A stretch of 42,348 bases of DNA from positions 1 to 42,348 of the forward strand of contig CAJXAG010000002.1 in assembly GCA_913050645.1 (NCBI GenBank), given 5' to 3'. This document shows positions 37,899 to 42,348 of this stretch, one piece after another (position 1 is the first letter of the stretch; every line of letters starts with the position of its first letter). The DNA is from an uncultured bacterium (GTDB taxonomy: Bacteria > Patescibacteriota > Minisyncoccia > Phycocordibacterales > UBA918). Both the position numbers and the translations under genes were made by a program. The notes under the pieces were generated by a model. It did not search any database and was not told where the DNA came from. It was given only the letters and a program-made list of their open reading frames with translations.

Positions 37899-39179
37899 AT
37901 GAAATATGTATTATCACTCAGTCTTTTTATATTCATTCTTGGGGGAATCTACTTTGTGCAAAAGCATACTCAGATGAGTACTCGTATAGAAAAAGACTCT
38001 TTACTTGATCCTGCTGTAACGTTTGAAGATGTACAGCAGCAACTTGAGGATGGTGCCAAAGCAGCACCTGTGGCTGTATCTGAACCTGAGAACTTTCAGG
38101 AGACGAACGATTCTCTTATGATGACAGAGACAGCATTTGATGCAGTAACTGATACCACAGCCACCATGCTCGTGGCAGGCGGCTGTTTCTGGTGTATTGA
38201 AGCTGATCTTGAGAAGCTCTCTGGGGTGATCGAGGTAGTTTCTGGATACGCAGAAGGAAGTACTGAAAACCCAACGTACAAAAACTACATACAAGGTGGA
38301 CATCGAGAGGTGGTCGAGGTGACGTATAACCCACAGGTAGTGAGTTTTGAAGAAATTGCAATCTATACAATTAAACATATAGATCCTACTGACGCTGACG
38401 GTATGTTTGGTGACCGTGGAAATTACTATTCCTCAGCACTCTATTATGAAAACGACGCACAGCAAGCACTTATAGAAAATCTGATTACAGAAATAGACGA
38501 GTATGGTCCGTATGATGCACCACTGGCTATCGAGGTTCTTCCGCGCCCAGCGTTCTGGGCTGCAGAGGACTATCATCAAGACTATTACAAGAAAGGTATT
38601 TCAGCACTGAAGTATAAGTACTATCGAAACGGATCAGGACGGGACGACTTTATAGACACATACTGGTGTGATGATGCCGGTGCATCGCTCTCGTGGCGAG
38701 AAACGGTATCTTCTCAAACACAAGGAGATTGGAGTACTTTTAAGAAACCTTCTGATGCAGACCTTAAAGCGCAACTCACAAAGATGCAATATAAAGTCAC
38801 ACAGAAAAATGGTACCGAGCCTGCGTTTAAAAATGAATACTGGGACAATAAAGCAGACGGGATTTATGTAGATGTTGTCTCAGGTGAGCCACTTTTTTCT
38901 TCGACTCATAAGTTTGACTCCGGCACAGGATGGCCGTCGTTTACACGACCAATCGAGTTTGCATACGTAACTGAACGTGATGACTTTCTCTTATTGCAAA
39001 AACGTACAGAAATCCGTTCAGCAGTTGCCGATTCACATCTTGGGCATGTGTTCAACGATGCACCGGCTGAGCTTGGCGGGGTGCGGTACTGCATGAACTC
39101 GGCGTCGCTACGCTTTGTTGCAATGGAGGATATGCAGCAAGAGGGGTGCGGGAACTTTCTCTATCTTTTCACAGGGTAA
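37899..39179 (+). CDS. msrAB: Exported methionine sulfoxide reductase MsrA-MsrB fusion
   Basis: 426 residues. An N-terminal hydrophobic segment (about 4-20) acts as signal or anchor. The MsrA domain starts near residue 88 with G94-G-C-F-W-C99, and YAEGSTENPTYKNY, GGHREVVEV and DPTDADGMFGDRG follow. The MsrB domain starts near 288 with LTKMQYKVTQKNGTEPAF and has DSGTGWPSF and RYCMNSASLRF with C398. The MsrB zinc CxxC pairs are absent, as in some MsrB classes. It repairs both stereoisomers of oxidised methionine outside the cytoplasm. No strong Shine-Dalgarno sequence. Confidence 0.93.
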   Translation: MKYVLSLSLFIFILGGIYFVQKHTQMSTRIEKDSLLDPAVTFEDVQQQLEDGAKAAPVAVSEPENFQETNDSLMMTETAFDAVTDTTATMLVAGGCFWCIEADLEKLSGVIEVVSGYAEGSTENPTYKNYIQGGHREVVEVTYNPQVVSFEEIAIYTIKHIDPTDADGMFGDRGNYYSSALYYENDAQQALIENLITEIDEYGPYDAPLAIEVLPRPAFWAAEDYHQDYYKKGISALKYKYYRNGSGRDDFIDTYWCDDAGASLSWRETVSSQTQGDWSTFKKPSDADLKAQLTKMQYKVTQKNGTEPAFKNEYWDNKADGIYVDVVSGEPLFSSTHKFDSGTGWPSFTRPIEFAYVTERDDFLLLQKRTEIRSAVADSHLGHVFNDAPAELGGVRYCMNSASLRFVAMEDMQQEGCGNFLYLFTG

Positions 39180-39195
39180 ACACCTATACATATAC

Positions 39196-39358
39196 AAATT
39201 AAAACCGAGCAAAAAACCATACTTCAGTTGTACACAACCTGGATTGCTTCGCAGAAGCCCGCAATGACGGCAGCGAAGTTTCCGTCTACGGAAAAACCTT
39301 TGGTTTTTCCGTCTTCGCGAGACTGCAGTCAAGCGATCCAGGAAATTAATAGGCATAG
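39196..39358 (-). mobile_element. MITE-like repeat, copy 2
   Basis: Inverted copy of 33070-33233. Ends carry AAATTAAAACC on the left and AATTAATAGGCATAG on the right; the ATTGCTTCGCAGAAGC and CCTGGATCGCTT-type arms can pair. It lies between msrAB and the transaldolase-like gene and encodes nothing convincing. Confidence 0.75.
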
Positions 39359-39413
39359 GTGCCAAGGTAGTGTATTCGCAGTATCACACAATATCTAGTA
39401 CACTTAGTGACCA

Positions 39414-40271
39414 ATGCTGAGTAAACTATTCTTAGAAAGTAGCGATTCACTTGAAACAAAAGAGTTTTTGGCATTACTTGGGGAACTTGATGGCCAAGTG
39501 GTGACTCCTCGCTCCTTGAACAAGCATCCGAAAATAAGTACATATCTTGCAGAACAGGGTGCCTATGAGCGTCGCGTTTTCGCGCAGCAATATGAAACGA
39601 TTGTAGGGCAGATCGCACGCGAACTTCCAAGTGGTTCTATTATTGCATCAGTATATTTTAATGCAGACATGACCGCTGACGAGTTTATTGATGAAGGAAA
39701 AGAGGTGTCATGCTGGTCACCGTGCGTACACGCACAGTTGCCAGCAACACTTGCTGGTGTTGAGGCTACAAACATGCTTACACAGGCCGGTTTTCGTCTT
39801 GCGGTGAGTCAGGTCTGCACACAGCAGCAGGCAGGACTGATGCATGAAATAACCACACAGGCTCGTGAAGGTGAGGTCTATATAACACTTGATATGCAGC
39901 AATTGCGTGCTGGAGGATGCGACGGACGGTCGCTTGTGCTCAATGTGCAAAAGATGTACCGTGTTGGCAAAACCCACGTGATGATACTCATGGGTGGTGT
40001 ACAGGACATTGAAACACTCATCTGGGGTATTGAAAATGGGGTTGATGCGATTTCAGCTTTACCAGAGGTATACCGTGCATGGGTAGCACAAGGTAAACCG
40101 ATGACATTAACTGTCGAACAAGAAAAGGAGCTTGCAATAGGCGTACAAGAGTGCACGTATGAGGAGATAGATATACACCAAGAAACAAACTCCTACACAC
40201 TGTCGCACGAACTCACTGATCAGGGCATAGCGCAGATTGTATCTGATTGGAATACGTTGATTCAATTATAA
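39414..40271 (+). CDS. Transaldolase-like protein without the catalytic lysine
   Basis: 285 residues. FLESSDSLETKEFLALLGELDGQVVTPRSL aligns with the transaldolase start FLDTA...TTNPSL, and AQLPATLAGVEATNML with VKIPATxEGIxAxxxL. In both places catalytic residues are changed: the first Asp is Glu, the Asn of TNPSL is lost, and the Schiff-base Lys is Gln (Q108). The rest resembles the barrel, including GVQDIETLIWGIENGVDAI. It is therefore probably not an active transaldolase and may bind a sugar phosphate or serve another role. A -10-like TACACT (39399-39404) gives a 3-nt leader. Confidence 0.7.
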   Translation: MLSKLFLESSDSLETKEFLALLGELDGQVVTPRSLNKHPKISTYLAEQGAYERRVFAQQYETIVGQIARELPSGSIIASVYFNADMTADEFIDEGKEVSCWSPCVHAQLPATLAGVEATNMLTQAGFRLAVSQVCTQQQAGLMHEITTQAREGEVYITLDMQQLRAGGCDGRSLVLNVQKMYRVGKTHVMILMGGVQDIETLIWGIENGVDAISALPEVYRAWVAQGKPMTLTVEQEKELAIGVQECTYEEIDIHQETNSYTLSHELTDQGIAQIVSDWNTLIQL

Positions 40272-40420
40272 AATACGAACCGTTTTGGTATAGTGCCGTT
40301 TGGCGCTGTACATACTTTGAAAACTTTGCGGTACCATTCTGGTTCGACCTCGCTACACCAGGTTTCAGCTCGGTTTCTATCTCACAGCTGGCACGAATTT
40401 TCAAAAAGTATATAAGCTAT
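40272..40420. other. Short intergenic stretch
   Basis: Nothing clearly identifiable; a partial inverted repeat joins CATACTTTGAAAA (about 40310) and TTTTCAAAAAGTAT (about 40399). Confidence 0.4.
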
Positions 40421-40449
40421 TTAGCGTGGGATTAGTTCTAGTGTAGAAT
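40421..40449 (+). promoter_or_regulatory. Promoter of the exchanger gene
   Basis: TAGAAT (40444-40449) puts the expected start at 40456, exactly the ATG. The -35 position (40421-40426) reads TTAGCG, a weak match. Confidence 0.5.
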
Positions 40450-40455
40450 AACCGG

Positions 40456-41412
40456 ATGGAATGGATTCAGATTTTGCTGTGGACGATATATCTTGCTGCA
40501 GCACTTTTCGCACTTGTGCGCGGTGCAGACATGTTTGTGGTCGGCGCGAAGCAAGTCGGTGCGTCGCTCGGGATGAGTAAGTTTGCGATTGGAGTTTTGA
40601 TTGTGGGATTTGGGACCTCATTGCCAGAACTTGCATCGTCTGTTGCTGCAGCATTGGACGGTTCAACAGAGATTGTGGTTGCCAACGCAGTTGGATCAAA
40701 CATCACGAACATCTTGTTGGTGGTCGGTGTACTTGCAGCACTGGGTGGCCGTGTGGTTATCAAGCGTGATCTTATTAAAACAGAGCTCCCAATCTTTTTT
40801 ATTGCAAGCACACACTTCCTTGCAGTTGTCTGGGATGGGACGGTAGATCGACTGGAGGCAGTGCTTTTATTAGGAACGTTTTGTGCGTACATGTGGTATC
40901 TCTTTGTTGAGGCACGGACGGAGGACTCTGTTGAACTAAAGAAGTCGACAGGACGTGTAGAACGACTCGAGGCAAAATCGATTGCATTTATCCTTGTAGG
41001 TATTGCTGCGGTACTGCTCGGGGCTCACTTTACCGTGGAAAATGTTGTAAATATCGCAACGTCGATGGCGGTGCCGCTTGGCTTGGTTTCAATCGTTGCT
41101 ATTGCGCTTGGCACGTCACTTCCAGAGTTATTTGTATCACTCAATGCTCTGAAGACGGGAGAAGCTGAGCTTGCGATCGGAAATATCTTTGGATCAAATG
41201 CATTTAATATACTGATTGTGATTGGTATTCCTGCACTCATTACACCGCTTGTTGCCGATGATGTGGTAATGCAGTTAGGTGTCCCTGTGTTACTTGCAGC
41301 GTCTCTTATTTTCTTTGTTAACGGCCTTGCACGGCAGATTATGCGCTGGGAAGGGATGATGATGCTTCTTTTCTTTGGTTTCTTTCTCATCAAACTCACT
41401 AACTTCCTGTAG
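40456..41412 (+). CDS. yrbG: Sodium/calcium exchanger, CaCA family (YrbG type)
   Basis: 318 residues, about ten membrane helices in two inverted halves. The alpha-repeats GFGTSLPELASSVAAA with NAVGSNITNIL in the first half and ALGTSLPELFVSL with NIFGSNAFNIL in the second are diagnostic. It exchanges Na+ or H+ for Ca2+ across the membrane. No Shine-Dalgarno sequence; leaderless by spacing. Terminator follows. Confidence 0.93.
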   Translation: MEWIQILLWTIYLAAALFALVRGADMFVVGAKQVGASLGMSKFAIGVLIVGFGTSLPELASSVAAALDGSTEIVVANAVGSNITNILLVVGVLAALGGRVVIKRDLIKTELPIFFIASTHFLAVVWDGTVDRLEAVLLLGTFCAYMWYLFVEARTEDSVELKKSTGRVERLEAKSIAFILVGIAAVLLGAHFTVENVVNIATSMAVPLGLVSIVAIALGTSLPELFVSLNALKTGEAELAIGNIFGSNAFNILIVIGIPALITPLVADDVVMQLGVPVLLAASLIFFVNGLARQIMRWEGMMMLLFFGFFLIKLTNFL

Positions 41413-41426
41413 TGTACACATCGAGT

Positions 41427-41466
41427 AAAAAGAAAATACTCCAATCGATTGGAGTATTTTCTTTTT
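41427..41466. terminator. 40-nt perfect palindromic terminator
   Basis: Arms of 20 nt centred at 41446/41447, A-rich on the left and CTTTTT on the right. Confidence 0.9.
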
Positions 41467-41489
41467 AGCTACTGTGCTATATTTGCCAT

Positions 41490-41495
41490 CATAAT
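41490..41495 (+). promoter_or_regulatory. -10-like box of truB
   Basis: CATAAT at 41490-41495, expected start about 41502, inside the left arm of the inverted repeat that encloses the start codon. Confidence 0.45.
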
Positions 41496-41498
41496 AAC

Positions 41499-41579
41499 TT
41501 CCGTTAGAAACTACAAATATGAAAGATAAAGAAACATACCAAGCGACCTCAGCGGACTCTTGTCCTGTTTCTAACGGAA
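41499..41579 (+). repeat. 13-bp inverted repeat enclosing the truB start
   Basis: TTCCGTTAGAAAC (41499-41511) and GTTTCTAACGGAA (41567-41579) are exact complements, 55 nt apart, with the start codon and the first 16 codons in the loop. Confidence 0.7.
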
Positions 41580-42298
41580 CAAAACTGCCAGAAATAATGC
41601 TTATCGACAAACCGTCAGGCATGACGTCGTTTGATATCATTCGCGTGTTGCGCAAGAAGTTAAACCCAAAACCTGAAGAAAAAACAGAAGGATGGTCTCG
41701 ATTGAAAATCGGACACGCAGGGACACTAGATCCCTTAGCTACCGGCCTAATGGTCCTTGGACTTGGGAAGGGTACCAAGAAACTTGCAGAGCTTGTAAAG
41801 CTGGATAAGGAGTATATTGCAGAGATTCGCGTAGGGGAGCGACGGAGCACCGGTGACCTTGAAGGTCAGGTGCTAGAGGAAGTGGTTGTGAACGAATTGG
41901 ACCATGAACAAGTGCGAGAGGAGCTACGAGGAATGATTGGTGTGCTGACACTCCCGGTTTCTGCATACAGCGCGATTAAAAAAGATGGAGTGCCTATGTA
42001 TAAGCGTGCTCGTAAAGCTGAAGCAAAAGGGGAGATAGTGGAAGAGGTACCCTATCGTGATATGGAAGTGATGGAAGCTGAACTTTTAGATATACAAAAT
42101 ACCTCGGTTAACCGCGGTAGTGATAACCAGTTTGTTGTGGTTACTGTGCGGTTTTATGTACGCAGTGGCGTCTATATCCGTTCATTGGCTGAAGAGTTTG
42201 GAAAGCTCATGGGGTATCCGGCGACACTGCAGAACTTGCGGCGTACGAAAGTGGGGGAGTTTTGTGTAGAAGACGCACAGCAACTTGAGAGTTTGTAA
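41519..42298 (+). CDS. truB: tRNA pseudouridine-55 synthase
   Basis: 259 residues. The IDKPSGMTSFDIIRVLRK start of the fold, KIGHAGTLDPLATGLMVLGLGKGTK with the catalytic Asp, GxxRSTGDLEG, the SAIKKDGVPMYKRARK segment and RSGVYIRSLAEEFG are TruB motifs. It converts U55 in the tRNA T-loop to pseudouridine. The N-terminal 26 residues before MLIDKPSG are unusual; an ATG at 41597 would give the canonical start. The start region carries a 13-bp inverted repeat. Confidence 0.93.
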   Translation: MKDKETYQATSADSCPVSNGTKLPEIMLIDKPSGMTSFDIIRVLRKKLNPKPEEKTEGWSRLKIGHAGTLDPLATGLMVLGLGKGTKKLAELVKLDKEYIAEIRVGERRSTGDLEGQVLEEVVVNELDHEQVREELRGMIGVLTLPVSAYSAIKKDGVPMYKRARKAEAKGEIVEEVPYRDMEVMEAELLDIQNTSVNRGSDNQFVVVTVRFYVRSGVYIRSLAEEFGKLMGYPATLQNLRRTKVGEFCVEDAQQLESL

Positions 42299-42303
42299 GT
42301 GAA

Positions 42304-42330
42304 AAGCCACCGGCAACGCCGGTGGCTTCT
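42304..42330 (+). terminator. Rho-independent terminator of truB
   Basis: AAGCCACCGGC (42304-42314), AAC loop, GCCGGTGGCTT (42318-42328), followed by a short pyrimidine-rich tract. Confidence 0.8.
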
Positions 42331-42348
42331 ATCTTTGTGGCAGAGCCA

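Noticed and set aside
40310..40412. Possible tRNA with a GGTTCGACC T-loop-like segment
   Set aside because: No acceptor or anticodon stem can be formed around it.
1..42348. CRISPR array
   Set aside because: No regularly spaced direct repeats with unique spacers and no cas genes were seen.
1..42348. Alternative genetic code with TGA as glycine, known in some candidate phyla
   Set aside because: rsmH ends at TGA in an ATGA overlap with the next gene, and conserved proteins contain no in-frame TGA.

Overview
The window looks like a chromosome segment of a candidate-phyla-radiation bacterium (Patescibacteria, Parcubacteria group, possibly Kaiserbacteria-like). That placement is inferred from family look and gene style: short versions of universal proteins (417-residue ProRS, 83-residue MreD-like protein, MurF without its N-terminal domain), a PIF1 helicase, many small unknown proteins, and very compact spacing. 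The genetic code looks standard: TGA ends rsmH and TAA/TAG end the others.

Layout. 1-4.2 kb: three unknown proteins, a DNA polymerase III delta-prime-like gene and frr. 4.3-6.8 kb: rseP-type site-2 protease and proS. 7-11.1 kb: a rod-shape cluster mreB-mreC-small mreD-like gene-PBP2. 11.1-15.5 kb: greA, lysS, uppS and three small unknown genes, one with a frameshift in a T8 run. 15.5-20.7 kb: a division/cell-wall cluster mraZ-rsmH-ftsL-like-ftsI, then a MurF-type ligase; the mraZ promoter carries 10-bp-spaced GTGG repeats like MraZ operators. 20.7-28.4 kb: an AT-rich accessory island beginning at tRNA-Glu(CTC). It holds a tRNA-adjacent structured, gene-less segment, a KTSC-like gene, a two-gene CBASS-type anti-phage system (CD-NTase plus four-helix membrane effector), an EcoRI-family adenine methyltransferase followed by a DUF262-HNH protein, a broken small gene, a probable structured RNA with its own promoter and terminator, a stand-alone RelA/SpoT-type HD hydrolase, and a 41-residue AbrB-like protein with a 24-bp perfect palindrome in front. 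28.4-42.3 kb: an SRPBCC protein, a secreted helical protein, a FAD-linked oxidase with a histone-like tail, a PIF1 helicase, a secreted peptidoglycan-binding acidic protein, two coupled unknown genes, a YgjP-type metallopeptidase, a secreted MsrA-MsrB fusion, a transaldolase homologue lacking its catalytic lysine, a Na+/Ca2+ exchanger and truB. Two inverted copies of a 163-bp MITE-like repeat lie 6 kb apart at 33.1 and 39.2 kb.

The observations I find most interesting concern expression signals. (1) Many genes have a -10 hexamer placed so that the expected transcription start falls on, or within a few bases of, the start codon, with no Shine-Dalgarno sequence: this looks like leaderless mRNA. 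Small unknown genes instead carry strong GGAGG sites 6-9 nt before the start. (2) Two cell-envelope genes, the rseP homologue and the small mreD-like gene, share a duplicated 5' leader of about 110 nt with a near-identical 48-nt block that includes a conserved 7-codon reading frame (MY-x-x-RSR-stop) and an imperfect hairpin. (3) The segment next to tRNA-Glu folds into about ten helices closed by an 11-bp stem that copies the tRNA 3' end. All pairings were found by eye; no folding program or database search was run.
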